From NCBI RefSeq assembly GCF_049705945.1, contig NZ_JBNAMV010000004.1, forward strand, positions 372,001-436,000: a stretch of DNA of 64,000 bases, read 5' to 3'. This stretch comes from Salarchaeum japonicum_A (GTDB lineage: Archaea > Halobacteriota > Halobacteria > Halobacteriales > Halobacteriaceae). This document shows, piece after piece, positions 1-9,036 of this stretch. The stretch's first letter is position 1. Every line of letters begins with the position of its first letter. The notes below the pieces were generated by a model. The model was not told where the DNA came from, did not search any database, and saw only the letters and a program-made list of their open reading frames with translations. The position numbers and the translations under genes are program-made.

Positions 1-629
1 TCGTGGGCGTCCACGTCGTACTCTTCCTGCACGGTTTCGTAGGCGTCACGGAGGACCTCGATGTTCGCGTCGAGGATGTCACCGCCCATCGCGTCCGCCA
101 TCAGTTCCTCGATGTAGTCGAGTTCGAACCCGATAATCGCGGCGGTCGCGCCGACACCCGCGGTGTTCCGCATGATCTCGCGGCCGTGTTCCTTCGCGAG
201 CGCGCGGAGGTCCAAATCGTAGACGTGCCAGTTGTTCTCCTCGACGCGCTTGTCGAAGTCCTCGATGTCGTCGGTGTCGAGGAGACCGGAGTCGTAGACG
301 ATAACGCCGCCCTCGCGGAGTTCGTCCAGGTTCTCGGAGAGGGGCTTGATCTCCTCCTCGCCGTAGTACGCGCCCTCCTTCGGGTTCCGGGCGAAGGAGT
401 CGCCGAGCGAGAGGAGGAAGTTGTAACCGTCCCCTCGGGAGCGGACGTTCTCTTCCGCCGCGCGAATCTCGACGTAGGTGTGGCCACCACGGATGCGCGA
501 CGGATAGTGCCGGTGCGTGAAGACGTTGAGGCCCGAGCGCATCAGCGCCTTCGCGAAGTTCTGGCTCGTCGAGTCGATTCCGTCACCGGAACCGCCCGCG
601 ATTCGCCAGATGAGTTCGTCGTTAGTCAT
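1..629 (-). CDS. korA: 2-oxoacid:ferredoxin oxidoreductase alpha subunit, partial (3' end outside window)
   Basis: The reverse strand is open from an ATG at 627-629 to the window edge, giving the first 209 residues. The N-terminus carries the motif IAGGSGDGIDSTSQNFAKAL, followed by HYPSRIRGGHTYVEIR, typical of the gamma-type domain that in haloarchaea is fused in front of the pyruvate/2-oxoglutarate ferredoxin oxidoreductase alpha domain. The enzyme decarboxylates a 2-oxoacid to acyl-CoA with ferredoxin as electron acceptor. The beta-subunit gene would be expected downstream, outside the window. Substrate (pyruvate, 2-oxoglutarate or branched-chain) cannot be told from this part; korA is the family-level choice. 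Confidence 0.85.
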   Translation of the reverse strand, partial: MTNDELIWRIAGGSGDGIDSTSQNFAKALMRSGLNVFTHRHYPSRIRGGHTYVEIRAAEENVRSRGDGYNFLLSLGDSFARNPKEGAYYGEEEIKPLSENLDELREGGVIVYDSGLLDTDDIEDFDKRVEENNWHVYDLDLRALAKEHGREIMRNTAGVGATAAIIGFELDYIEELMADAMGGDILDANIEVLRDAYETVQEEYDVDAH

Positions 630-838
630 AGTAGATCTCTGGCCCCCTGCAGTCTGGGCCTTGTCGCAAAATTTGGCGCGACTCACTAAATCGTTTGCTA
701 TCCATTGGCAGGGAAAGTTCGTGAAAAACTGCGCGGCGAGCGCTCTCCGCGCCGACAGCGCCGGAGTATCGTGATAGTAGTCCGACGACAGAGAACGCGA
801 ACGTTCAAATACAGTATCGTAAATATAATTGTTTAGAA

Positions 839-3800
839 ATGCGGAAATATATCGTGGTCGTCCTCCTCATCGCCATTCTTCCGGCGGTCGTCGCCGCCGA
901 CGGGAACGAGCGCCCGCTCGCGGAAGCCGGCCTGGACCAGACCGCCACGCGCGGCGCCCCGGTCTACCTCGACGCCACCGGCTCCCACGACCCCGACGGC
1001 GAGCCCATCGCCACCGAGTGGACGATACGCCGCCCGAACGGCACGACGCGCACGCCAGACTGCCCGACCTGTCCGCGCACCTCGTTCACGCCGCGAGCGA
1101 CCGGCACTTACGCCGTCACCGTCCGCGTCACCGACGACGACGGCGCGAGCGCCACCGACACTCTCTACGTCACCGTCGAACCCGGTGACCCACCGACGGT
1201 CACGCTCGACGGCCCGGACGCCGCACGAACCGACCACGCCGCGACCTACCGCGCCGCTGCCGCGCCCGGTATCGCCCCGCTCACGACACTGGTCTGGTAC
1301 GTCGACGGCATCCGCGTCCAAACGACCACGCTTGACGAGAGACGGCGCACCGACACGCTCACCCACTATTTCGACCAGCCCGGCGACCACACGGTCCGCG
1401 TTCGCGCCACCGACACCGACGACCGACACGCGACCGCGCGAACACGCACGAGCGTCATCACCGACGGCGCCGCGACGAACGGAAGCACGGACCCGTCCAC
1501 GAATCCCACCCCAGCACCCACGCACCAATCACCCGACACGGACCTGGTCCTCGACGGCCCACGAGTCCTCACCGGCACCGAACCACTACGCGGCACCTAT
1601 CGCGTCCTCGACGCCAGCGACGACGCGACGACAGCGATACACGTCGACGGCGGTCGACGCCACCTCGGCCGAACTGCGACGCTCACACTTCACCCCGGCA
1701 TTCACGACATCACTGCCACCAGCGACGACACACCCGTTCGCTTCCCGGACAACACCACCACCGTCATCGCCGACCCCGCGCCCACAATCACGATTAATGA
1801 CATTCAGACCGGCCCGGGAATCACCATCGACGCGAGCGCCACCGACGCACTCGACAACCTCGACACCCTCACCATCAGCATCGACGGCACCCAGATCCAC
1901 CACCGCGCCCGCACCGACCTCGACCACATCAAACACACCCACACCACCCTCCGCACCACCTACCGCCAACCCACGCTCAAACCCGGCAACCACACCATCA
2001 CAATCACCGCCACCGACACCCGAAACCAAACCACCAGCAAAACCAAAACAATCTCCGCCCCCCGCCCACCCGAAATCATCTCCGCCGAATTCACCGAACG
2101 CGAACACAACAGAACCGCCTACGACCACCGCCTCCCACCCGAGAACTACACCGCCCACCACATCACCAGAATCGCACTCAACGGCGCAACACCCAGCGAC
2201 GTGAAGCTCATAGGCGAACCAACTATCACAGGTGTCATAGAGCTACCAACAGATATCCACGAGAAAATCCGAACCTATAACCGACAGACAGATATTCTCA
2301 CTGTCCACACTTACTGGGCAGCCGAGACTCCGAAAACCGGCCGGGTAACCCACATCGTCAGTTGGAATGGGCAACTTGTTCCCGAGCAAAGCGAACGGTC
2401 GTTCCAAGCGTATCCCAGTAATCCCGTAATCAGGTATACAATCGACAGTGCGGGCGTTAACGGAAACGTTGACCAGCGAGGAATAGTTATCAACGCTAGC
2501 AGAACATTCGACCCAGACGATACTCCGCTTGAATTCGAGTGGACAGGCAGTGTGTCGGTAGAGGAATTTTCGCCAGAAATAGCGAAAGCTGAAGCGCTTA
2601 AACAATCTACATTAGTTGTTCGAGACGGTAACCGGGGGAAGTCTACCCAGACATACAACTTTCTAGATGGATACGTTCCAGAAGTTGAGGAGATTACCGA
2701 AGTTTCTAGTGGTCCGTATCGCCTGAACGAGTCTGTCCGGTTCCGAGTTTCTTCGATAGCCGCGATGCTACCGAAGAACACGTACGAGCTGAATCTTGAA
2801 ATAGGAATTCGTGTTCCGGATACTGGGAAGGTTATCTCTTGGCAGAAGAACTATGGTCTAGTCTACGGTGGGCCACGGAGAGGAACAGGCGTTCAGTTTA
2901 ACGGCACGATTTCAGTCCCGGTTGAAATATTTGAGGGGGAAACCCTCTGGATAGAATTATTTAACAAAAACGGTGGGGGTTGGAACGTAGTACGGAAGCC
3001 CTTGCCGAGTATTTCGATAGTCGAACATGGACAGCCCGAAGTCGTAAACGAGACGGTCATTGACGCGGAGTACTTGGTCGAACATCCCACGTATACGACA
3101 CAGGTAGTGCAAAGCGAGCAAAAGAGGAACGAGCTGCTTGGGTCTGGGTACTCCACCAGGGGGTCAAAGCAGGTCGGAACATCGCACACTGTGGAGGAGC
3201 GGCGTCTGGTCGAGCCTGCGCAGTACGAGACGCGGTACAAGACGTTCAGTCAGCGCGGGTATCTTGAGGCGTTTCTCTCGGTGAACGAGGGGTGGAAGGA
3301 AAGTTCGTCGTCGACGACTCGCGAGGAGCGAACGGTGACGGAGTACGAGTGGCGTGACTCACGTTCCGGGAACGGATGGTTCACGGGAGATGCCCGTCAG
3401 GTGCTCATCGACGACGCGGATTACAAGACGTATCGACAGTATCGGTACGATCGTCGCGTTGAGCGAACCGGGACGAAGACCGTGACTCGATATCGGTCAG
3501 GGCGTGTTCCGTACGAGGTTACGGAGCAGGTCCGGCGGTGTAACGACTTCTTCGGGTGCTACTGGGCGACCGTCACGGAGACGCGCTGGAAGACCGTACA
3601 GGAGCCGTATCAGACCACCTTCTCGTACACGTACTGGACCACGGAGACCGAGACGTACTGGGGCCTATCGAAACGGAGCTGGGACCACGAATTCACCGGA
3701 CAGACCTCACGCGTGAAAGTTCAGAACGCTCGGTACGGCACGGAGTATCGTTACGGATACGAACGCACCTACGTTGATCGAGTGACGACCTACACGGCGA

Positions 3801-4132
3801 CTCGCCAAGTCCAGACCAGCGCCGCGACGTACGAGTGGGTCACCGCAGGGACGACGAGCAACGTGCTCGACGCTGCGTCGTTCGCCACCGATCCGACGCG
3901 ACGAATCAGCGCCTCGAATCCGATTATCGAATGGACGATGCGGAAACAGACCGGTACGCAGACCGAGTGGGTCGACGAACCATCCAGTGAGTCGATAGTC
4001 AGCAAGACCAAGCTCACAGTTCGGCAAGTACTCATGATTCCGTATGTGAACGAAGAGTCTCGCACGTTCACTCCCGAGACCGTGGTAAATACGACAACAA
4101 AAACGGTAGCTGGATACGAACCAGCAGAGTAA
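839..4132 (+). CDS. large secreted PKD-domain protein with Tyr/Thr/Arg-rich C-terminal repeats
   Basis: A 1097-residue protein with a Sec-type signal (MRKYIVVVLLIAILPAVVAA). PKD-like Ig-fold domains are visible at about residues 27-115 (LDATGSHDPDGE, then YAVTVRVTDDDG) and 118-215 (HTVRVRATDTDD), with another near 545-610 (VINASRTFDPDDTP). The last 350 residues are dominated by Tyr, Thr, Arg, Glu and Trp and contain a degenerate repeat of roughly 105 residues (FTGDARQV near 846, FTGQTSRV near 951, each followed by a Tyr/Arg-rich stretch). No C-terminal membrane anchor or PGF sorting motif is visible. Base composition is mosaic: GC-rich start, AT-richer middle around 2.2-3.1 kb. The next gene is a smaller surface protein in the same direction. 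Extracellular location is well supported; function is unknown. Confidence 0.8.
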   Translation: MRKYIVVVLLIAILPAVVAADGNERPLAEAGLDQTATRGAPVYLDATGSHDPDGEPIATEWTIRRPNGTTRTPDCPTCPRTSFTPRATGTYAVTVRVTDDDGASATDTLYVTVEPGDPPTVTLDGPDAARTDHAATYRAAAAPGIAPLTTLVWYVDGIRVQTTTLDERRRTDTLTHYFDQPGDHTVRVRATDTDDRHATARTRTSVITDGAATNGSTDPSTNPTPAPTHQSPDTDLVLDGPRVLTGTEPLRGTYRVLDASDDATTAIHVDGGRRHLGRTATLTLHPGIHDITATSDDTPVRFPDNTTTVIADPAPTITINDIQTGPGITIDASATDALDNLDTLTISIDGTQIHHRARTDLDHIKHTHTTLRTTYRQPTLKPGNHTITITATDTRNQTTSKTKTISAPRPPEIISAEFTEREHNRTAYDHRLPPENYTAHHITRIALNGATPSDVKLIGEPTITGVIELPTDIHEKIRTYNRQTDILTVHTYWAAETPKTGRVTHIVSWNGQLVPEQSERSFQAYPSNPVIRYTIDSAGVNGNVDQRGIVINASRTFDPDDTPLEFEWTGSVSVEEFSPEIAKAEALKQSTLVVRDGNRGKSTQTYNFLDGYVPEVEEITEVSSGPYRLNESVRFRVSSIAAMLPKNTYELNLEIGIRVPDTGKVISWQKNYGLVYGGPRRGTGVQFNGTISVPVEIFEGETLWIELFNKNGGGWNVVRKPLPSISIVEHGQPEVVNETVIDAEYLVEHPTYTTQVVQSEQKRNELLGSGYSTRGSKQVGTSHTVEERRLVEPAQYETRYKTFSQRGYLEAFLSVNEGWKESSSSTTREERTVTEYEWRDSRSGNGWFTGDARQVLIDDADYKTYRQYRYDRRVERTGTKTVTRYRSGRVPYEVTEQVRRCNDFFGCYWATVTETRWKTVQEPYQTTFSYTYWTTETETYWGLSKRSWDHEFTGQTSRVKVQNARYGTEYRYGYERTYVDRVTTYTATRQVQTSAATYEWVTAGTTSNVLDAASFATDPTRRISASNPIIEWTMRKQTGTQTEWVDEPSSESIVSKTKLTVRQVLMIPYVNEESRTFTPETVVNTTTKTVAGYEPAE

Positions 4133-4166
4133 AATACTAACTCTAAGTACAAAATCCTATATTGAT

Positions 4167-5054
4167 ATGAATAAAAAATATATTTTCGTAGTTCTCGCCG
4201 CGACGATTCTGACTATGGGGTTTCAGGGACCGCAGGTCCCCATACAGACCAATACAGAAACATTCGACTCGATCACGGGCGCCGAGTACACGGTATCGTT
4301 CGACGAGAAAACCAAAATCCTCCAATTGACTGTGGAAAACCCTACCGAAAGAACACTAAACACCACATACTCATTCGATGTCGATGGCTGGGAGTACAGT
4401 CGTGACTCACTTTCACTCCAGCCAGGAGCAACTCACTATCGGGAGTACAACATAACCGATGGAATCCATGTGGAACAGAACAATCACTCGGTACACCTCT
4501 TAACAGCCGGTGGAAGCGCTCAGTTCGACTTCAGCGGAGAATATTCGACATTATCCTCAGGCGGTGTGCCAACTCCCAAAATAACGAATATTACTATCGA
4601 TACTGGTACTGCACGCGGCAACGAATCTACAGTCGTCTACGTGACTGTCAAGAACCCGAGTGAAAATGTATATGTGTCACACGTCGTTGCGCACACACAA
4701 GAGACATCCGCAACGTCCAGTATGGCAAACCCGTTGCCGGGGACTTCGGAGACGGTGAAGTTGGAGTTGTTGGAGCCTGTGGGGTCTGATGTCCGGGGAG
4801 AAATCCGGTTGTTCATGGGGAAGCCGAACGAGACGGAGGGCGCGTTGGCGCAGGTGGAGTTCAGTGGGTCCGCCGCGTCGGAGACGGAGTACGCGCGGGA
4901 GACGTACGAGCCGTTCAGTCTCGATGGTCCAAATGGAGGGTACTCGTATTCGAGTGGGGCGGAGTCCGGGAGTGTGCCGGCGGGCGTGCAGTGGATTGTG
5001 GCAGGCGGTCTCGGATTGGTGCTGATTGGTAGCGTGCTGTGGTGGCGGCGTTAG
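4167..5054 (+). CDS. membrane-anchored extracellular protein, unknown function
   Basis: A 295-residue protein with an N-terminal Sec-type hydrophobic segment (residues 5-18) and one C-terminal membrane helix (about 272-292, VPAGVQWIVAGGLGLVLIGS) ending WWRR. This gives an extracellular body with a short cytoplasmic tail. The body has CARDB-like beta-strand patterns (LQLTVENPTERTLNTTYSF, VVYVTVKNPSENVYVSHVV) and many NxT/NxS sites. It starts 34 bases after the large PKD protein and has the same AT-richer composition in its first half, so the two probably form one surface module. The ATG at 4167 is the first in frame, and an AT-rich stretch about 30 bases upstream could be its own TATA element. 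Confidence 0.75.
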   Translation: MNKKYIFVVLAATILTMGFQGPQVPIQTNTETFDSITGAEYTVSFDEKTKILQLTVENPTERTLNTTYSFDVDGWEYSRDSLSLQPGATHYREYNITDGIHVEQNNHSVHLLTAGGSAQFDFSGEYSTLSSGGVPTPKITNITIDTGTARGNESTVVYVTVKNPSENVYVSHVVAHTQETSATSSMANPLPGTSETVKLELLEPVGSDVRGEIRLFMGKPNETEGALAQVEFSGSAASETEYARETYEPFSLDGPNGGYSYSSGAESGSVPAGVQWIVAGGLGLVLIGSVLWWRR

Positions 5055-5257
5055 CGGTCGAGGCCGCCCTGTTCGCTCACTTGAAGGATGTTCCGCATGT
5101 TGAGGTAGATCTCTTGTGGGCTGGTGTCCTCGTCTTCGTCGTAGAGGTCGCTGACTCGCTGGAGAAGGGCGGCTATTTTCTCGCCTTCGTCGTTCTGGTC
5201 GCGGAGGTCGGCGGCGACGTCTCGAAGAACCTCGCGTTTCTCGTCGTCGGTTGGCAT
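5051..5257 (-). CDS. small acidic haloarchaeal protein
   Basis: A 68-residue, mostly helical acidic protein (MPTDDEKREVLRDVAADLRD at the start). It overlaps the end of the convergent surface-protein gene by four bases and lies six bases downstream of the Mrp gene on the same strand, so it is probably co-transcribed with Mrp. No motif of known function is seen. Acidic composition and tight spacing support a real gene. Confidence 0.6.
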   Translation of the reverse strand: MPTDDEKREVLRDVAADLRDQNDEGEKIAALLQRVSDLYDEDEDTSPQEIYLNMRNILQVSEQGGLDR

Positions 5258-5263
5258 GGGTGG

Positions 5264-6286
5264 TTACTGGAGGCTGCGGCGATTGAGGATGCCGGTCATG
5301 TTGGCGACGTTGCCGGCGAGGTCCCGGAAGGCGTCACCGGTTTCGCTGTCATGGTCGAGGACGATTGGTTGGCCGCCGTCGCCGCCTTCGCGGACGCGGG
5401 GGTCGAGCGGCAGGGAGCCGAGGAAGGGGAGGTCGTTCTCGTCGGCGAAGGTTTCACCGCCGCCGCTGCCGAAGATGTCGTGTTGGTTGCCGCAGTCGGG
5501 GCACGTGAACGTGCTCATGTTTTCGGCGATGCCGAGGACGGGCGTGTCGTGTTTGCCGAACATGCGGAGGCCTTTGCGGGCGTCGTCGATGGCGACGTTC
5601 TGGGGGGTGGTGACGACGACTGCGCCGGTGAGGGGGACGGTTTGAAGCATCGTGAGTTGGGTGTCGCCGGTGCCCGGTGGGAGGTCGACGACGAGGTAGT
5701 CGAGGTTGCCCCATTCGACGTCCTCGACGAGCTGGGTGATGACCTTGTGGACCATCGGGCCGCGCCAGATGACGGGGTCGTCGTCGCCGACCATGAACGC
5801 CATGCTCATGAGTTTCATCCCGTACTTCTCGGGAGGGACGATGGTGTCGTCCTGAGTGGCTTTCGGGTGGTCGTCGGCGTCGACCATGCGGGGGACGTTC
5901 GGGCCGTAGATGTCGGCGTCGAACAGGCCGACACGGGCGCCGCGGTCGGCGAGGCCGGCGGCGACGTTGACGGAGACGGTGCTCTTGCCGACGCCGCCTT
6001 TCCCGGAGGCGATGGCGATGACGTTCTTGACGCCGGGGAGGACGGAGCTGTCGGTCTCGGTGTGCGCGGAGATGTCGGGAGTGAGGGCTTCGTCGCGGAG
6101 CGCCTCGCGGACGCGGTTCGCGATGGCGGTTTCGGTGGGGGCGTAGGGCGCGCCGAGCGCGAGAGAGACGCTGGCGGTGTCGCCCTCGACGCGGATGTCG
6201 TTGACGAGGTTGAGCGAGACGATGTCGGCGCCGAGGTCGGGGTCCTCGACGGTGCGGAGGATGTCGCGTACGTCCTCGGGAGTCAT
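5264..6286 (-). CDS. mrp: Mrp/NBP35-type Fe-S cluster carrier ATPase
   Basis: A 340-residue P-loop protein of the Mrp/ApbC/NBP35 family, which carries and delivers Fe-S clusters in the cytoplasm. Residues 1-75 form the MIP18/DUF59 domain (DVRDILRTVEDPDLGADIVS). The deviant Walker A motif GKGGVGKST is at 95-103, followed by the DADIYGPNVPRM signature. Near residue 265 the motif CPDCGNQH gives the CxxC that holds a bridging cluster between monomers. Length is normal for the fused DUF59-ATPase form. It is divergent from moaA, whose product needs Fe-S clusters. Confidence 0.93.
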   Translation of the reverse strand: MTPEDVRDILRTVEDPDLGADIVSLNLVNDIRVEGDTASVSLALGAPYAPTETAIANRVREALRDEALTPDISAHTETDSSVLPGVKNVIAIASGKGGVGKSTVSVNVAAGLADRGARVGLFDADIYGPNVPRMVDADDHPKATQDDTIVPPEKYGMKLMSMAFMVGDDDPVIWRGPMVHKVITQLVEDVEWGNLDYLVVDLPPGTGDTQLTMLQTVPLTGAVVVTTPQNVAIDDARKGLRMFGKHDTPVLGIAENMSTFTCPDCGNQHDIFGSGGGETFADENDLPFLGSLPLDPRVREGGDGGQPIVLDHDSETGDAFRDLAGNVANMTGILNRRSLQ

Positions 6287-6374
6287 GGCGCGGAATAGGT
6301 GGTGTGGCGTGGATAAGGATTGCGTACCGGCGGGTGTAACCGATTCTAGTTACGTAAACGCGCTTCTACCCACG

Positions 6375-6383
6375 ATTTTATAC
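6375..6383 (+). promoter_or_regulatory. TATA-like element of moaA
   Basis: The AT-rich run ATTTTATAC lies 24-32 bases before the moaA ATG at 6407, in otherwise GC-rich DNA. This spacing suits a transcript with almost no leader. Confidence 0.55.
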
Positions 6384-6406
6384 ACGTCCGGCCGCCACAT
6401 AGAGGT

Positions 6407-7366
6407 ATGCGAGAGGACTCGTTCGGGCGGGAGGTCACGGGGGTTCGCGTTTCCCTGACGGACCGCTGCAACTTCGACTGCGTCTACTGCCACAACGAGG
6501 GGCTGGGGGACACGCGGGGACCGATGGACGCGCGCGACCACGAGATGAGCGCGGACGACGTCGTGCGCTTCCTCGAAGTAGTAGAAGAATACGACGTCGA
6601 TTCGGTGAAGTTCACGGGCGGCGAGCCGATGCTTCGGGACGACCTCGAAGACATCATTCGGCGAACCCCGGACTCGATGGAGGTGTCGATGACGACGAAC
6701 GGCACGTTCCTCCCCGGGCGCGCCGAGGACCTCGTGGACGCCGGACTGGAACGCGTGAACGTTAGTCAGGACGCACTCGACAGAGAGCAGTTCAAGCACG
6801 TCACGCAGTCCGGCGCGTACGACCGCGTGCTGGAGGGCGTCGACGCCGCGCTCGATGCCGGGCTGGACCCCGTGAAGCTCAACATGGTCGTCTTCGAGAA
6901 GACGGCGGGCTACGTCCCGGGGATGGTCGAGCACGTCGCGGAGAACTCCGGACTCCAGCTCCAGCTCATCGAGTTCATGCCGGAACTCGTCGGGAAGCCC
7001 GAGTGGGCGGTGGATATCGACCGCGTCCACGACTGGCTCGAAGACCAGGCGGACGAGGTCGAACACCGCGAGATGCACGACCGGAAGCGCTACTGGGTGA
7101 ACGACGGAATGGTGGAAATCGTCGACCCGGTCGGGAACGCGAACTTCTGCGCGAACTGCCACCGCGTGCGCGTCACGCACGAGGGCTACCTCAAGGGTTG
7201 TCTGAACCGCAACGACGACCTGAAGTCGATGGGAGAAATGACGAAGCCCGAGATTCGGGAGGTGTTCGAGCGGACGGTGGACGAGCGCGTGCCGTTCTAC
7301 GGCGAGTACATGGTTCGGGACGGCGACGGCGGCTGGGAAGTCAACGAGAAGTACGTGACAGCGTGA
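6407..7366 (+). CDS. moaA: GTP 3',8-cyclase MoaA (molybdenum cofactor biosynthesis)
   Basis: A radical-SAM enzyme for the first step of molybdopterin synthesis, in which GTP becomes 3',8-cyclo-7,8-dihydro-GTP. The SAM-cluster motif CNFDCVYC gives Cys21, Cys25 and Cys28. The second cluster is formed by CANC (about 248 and 251) and KGC (about 265). FTGGEPMLR is the conserved GGEP motif. Length (319) fits archaeal MoaA, although the extreme C-terminus does not show a clear GG tail. Its product would feed enzymes such as the molybdopterin oxidoreductase at 54.5 kb. Confidence 0.92.
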   Translation: MREDSFGREVTGVRVSLTDRCNFDCVYCHNEGLGDTRGPMDARDHEMSADDVVRFLEVVEEYDVDSVKFTGGEPMLRDDLEDIIRRTPDSMEVSMTTNGTFLPGRAEDLVDAGLERVNVSQDALDREQFKHVTQSGAYDRVLEGVDAALDAGLDPVKLNMVVFEKTAGYVPGMVEHVAENSGLQLQLIEFMPELVGKPEWAVDIDRVHDWLEDQADEVEHREMHDRKRYWVNDGMVEIVDPVGNANFCANCHRVRVTHEGYLKGCLNRNDDLKSMGEMTKPEIREVFERTVDERVPFYGEYMVRDGDGGWEVNEKYVTA

Positions 7367-7391
7367 CGTTCGCCGGATGACGGCGGTTCGT

Positions 7392-7402
7392 GATGTTTAA
7401 GT
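7392..7402 (+). promoter_or_regulatory. likely promoter of the tRNA-Ser/ribosomal protein operon
   Basis: GATGTTTAAGTAAG in the gap after moaA contains a TATA-like TTTAAG. It is the best AT-rich element before tRNA-Ser and the ribosomal block. The distance to the tRNA 5' end (about 90 bases) implies a leader removed by processing. Assigned by inspection only. Confidence 0.35.
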
Positions 7403-7486
7403 AAGGGCGGTGGTTCGTTACTGATGCAGTCACTGTAGGGGCGTCGGGTCCCGAGTCCGGAAGGGCGACAGTACACACGAGAACGG

Positions 7487-7569
7487 GTCGTGGTAGCCTA
7501 GCCTGGTCAAGGCGCAGGGTTGCTAACTCTGTGGCGTAAGCCTCCGGGGTTCAAATCCCCGCCACGACG
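7487..7569 (+). tRNA. tRNA-Ser (anticodon GCT)
   Basis: Cloverleaf: acceptor GTCGTGG pairs with CCACGAC (7562-7568), discriminator G7569. The anticodon stem CAGGG/CTCTG (one G-T pair) holds the loop TTGCTAA with GCT at 7522-7524. A long variable arm (GTGGCGTAAGCC region) is typical of type II tRNA-Ser, and the T arm is CGGGG-TTCAAAT-CCCCG. It sits directly before rps13 and is probably co-transcribed with it. Confidence 0.95.
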
Positions 7570-7603
7570 CCTCAACCGCAACGAACACCCACGAAATCAA
7601 ACT

Positions 7604-8122
7604 ATGAGTGCAGAAGACCAACAAGAACCGGACGAAGACGAGGAACTTCAGTACTTCGTCCGCATCGGTCAGACGGACCTCGACGGCACCAAGACCGTCG
7701 AGCGCGCCCTCGCCGAACTCGGCGGTCTCGGTCGACGCACCGCGCGGATCGTCGCCGACAACTCCGGCGTCGACCGCTCGGCAACGTTCGGCCGACTCGA
7801 CGACGACGAGATCGAAGCCGTCGTCGAGTCCGTCGAGGGCTTCGCTGACGAGGTTCCCGACTGGCTGACGAACCGACGTAACGACTTCTACACCGGCGAG
7901 ACCGAACACATCACCGGCAACGACGTCGAACTGACGCGGAATCAGGACGTCAACCGGATGCGGATGATTCGGTCCTACAAGGGCGTGCGCCACGAGCGCG
8001 GACAGAAGGTCCGCGGACAGCGCACCAAGTCCACCGGTCGTACCGAGGGCACCATCGGCGTGAACGTCGAGGAGCTCCGCGAAGAAGCCGAAGAAGAAGC
8101 AGCCGCGGAGGGTGGTGAATAA
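7604..8122 (+). CDS. rps13: 30S ribosomal protein uS13
   Basis: A 172-residue S13 with an acidic N-terminal extension and the conserved C-terminal tRNA-contacting tail (KGVRHERGQKVRGQRTKST). It lies in the small-subunit head and contacts the P-site tRNA and the large subunit. The ATG at 7604 was chosen over an in-frame start at 7520 because 7520 lies inside tRNA-Ser. The stop TAA shares its last base with the uS4 start, indicating translational coupling in the uS13-uS4-uS11-RpoD operon. Confidence 0.95.
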   Translation: MSAEDQQEPDEDEELQYFVRIGQTDLDGTKTVERALAELGGLGRRTARIVADNSGVDRSATFGRLDDDEIEAVVESVEGFADEVPDWLTNRRNDFYTGETEHITGNDVELTRNQDVNRMRMIRSYKGVRHERGQKVRGQRTKSTGRTEGTIGVNVEELREEAEEEAAAEGGE

Positions 8123-8640
8123 TGGCGCTTCCCGGTGAGAACACCAAGTTCTACGAGACGCCGAACCACCCCTATCAGGGCGAACGTATCGCCGAGGAGT
8201 CCGACCTCCTCGGCCGCTACGGCCTGAAGAACAAGGAAGAGCTCTGGCGTGCGCAGTCCGAACTGCGTTCGTACCGCCGCGAGGCGCGTGACCTCCTCGG
8301 AACCACGAACCAGGAGGAGCGGGAGGGCGAGGAATTCCTCGCTCGCCTGAAGCGCATCGGCGTCCTCAGCGAGACGGACGAACTCGACTCCGTCCTGTCG
8401 CTCGACGTGACGGACGTTCTCGAACGCCGCCTTCAGACGGTCGCGTACCGCAAGGGCATCGCGAACACGCCCAAGCAGGCGCGACAGTTCATCACGCACG
8501 GCCACGTCACGCTCGACGGCCACCGCGTCACCGCGCCGTCGCACAAGGTCGAGGTCGCGGCGGAGGACGCCATCGAGTTCGACGAAACCAGCCCGCTCAC
8601 GGACGAGCTTCACCCCGCGCGAGCGGACAATCAGGAATAA
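8122..8640 (+). CDS. rps4: 30S ribosomal protein uS4
   Basis: A 172-residue primary rRNA-binding protein. The S4 RNA-binding domain is in the C-terminal half (KGIANTPKQARQFITHGHVT, then LDGHRV). The N-terminal half with YGLKNKEELWRAQSELRSYR is typical of archaeal/eukaryotic S4/S9. It overlaps the uS13 stop by one base and is followed by uS11 after three bases. Confidence 0.95.
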   Translation: MALPGENTKFYETPNHPYQGERIAEESDLLGRYGLKNKEELWRAQSELRSYRREARDLLGTTNQEEREGEEFLARLKRIGVLSETDELDSVLSLDVTDVLERRLQTVAYRKGIANTPKQARQFITHGHVTLDGHRVTAPSHKVEVAAEDAIEFDETSPLTDELHPARADNQE

Positions 8641-8643
8641 CCA

Positions 8644-9033
8644 ATGGCTGAACAAACAGACGACAAATGGGGCATCGCCCACGTGCACGCCTCGTTCAAC
8701 AACACGATCCTCACCATCACCGACGAGACGGGAGCGGAGACGCTCGCGAAGTCGAGCGGTGGCGCGGTCGTGAAGCAGAACCGGGACGAGGCATCGCCGT
8801 ACGCGGCGATGCAGATGGCGGAGAAGATCGCAGAGGACGTGAAAGAACAGGGCATCGAGGGCGTGCACGTTCGCGTGCGCGGCCCCGGCGGCAACCTCCA
8901 GCAGAACCCGGGCCCGGGTGCGCAGGCAACGATTCGCGCGCTCGCCCGTGCCGGTATCGAAATCGGCCGCATCGAGGACGTCACGCCCATCCCGCACGAC
9001 GGGACGCGACCCCCCAAGAACTCGGGCTTCTAA
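8644..9033 (+). CDS. rps11: 30S ribosomal protein uS11
   Basis: A 129-residue platform protein of the small subunit. Signatures are WGIAHVHASFNNTILTITD, VRGPGGNLQQNPGPGAQATI and the C-terminal IEDVTPIPHDGTRPP. Length is normal for archaeal uS11. RpoD starts three bases after its stop, the usual S13-S4-S11-RpoD order. Confidence 0.96.
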   Translation: MAEQTDDKWGIAHVHASFNNTILTITDETGAETLAKSSGGAVVKQNRDEASPYAAMQMAEKIAEDVKEQGIEGVHVRVRGPGGNLQQNPGPGAQATIRALARAGIEIGRIEDVTPIPHDGTRPPKNSGF

Positions 9034-9036
9034 CAC

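Noticed and set aside
5039..6298. 419-residue plus-strand reading opposite Mrp
   Set aside because: Val/Asp/Gly-rich low-complexity shadow typical of antisense frames in GC-rich DNA; Mrp on the other strand has all motifs.
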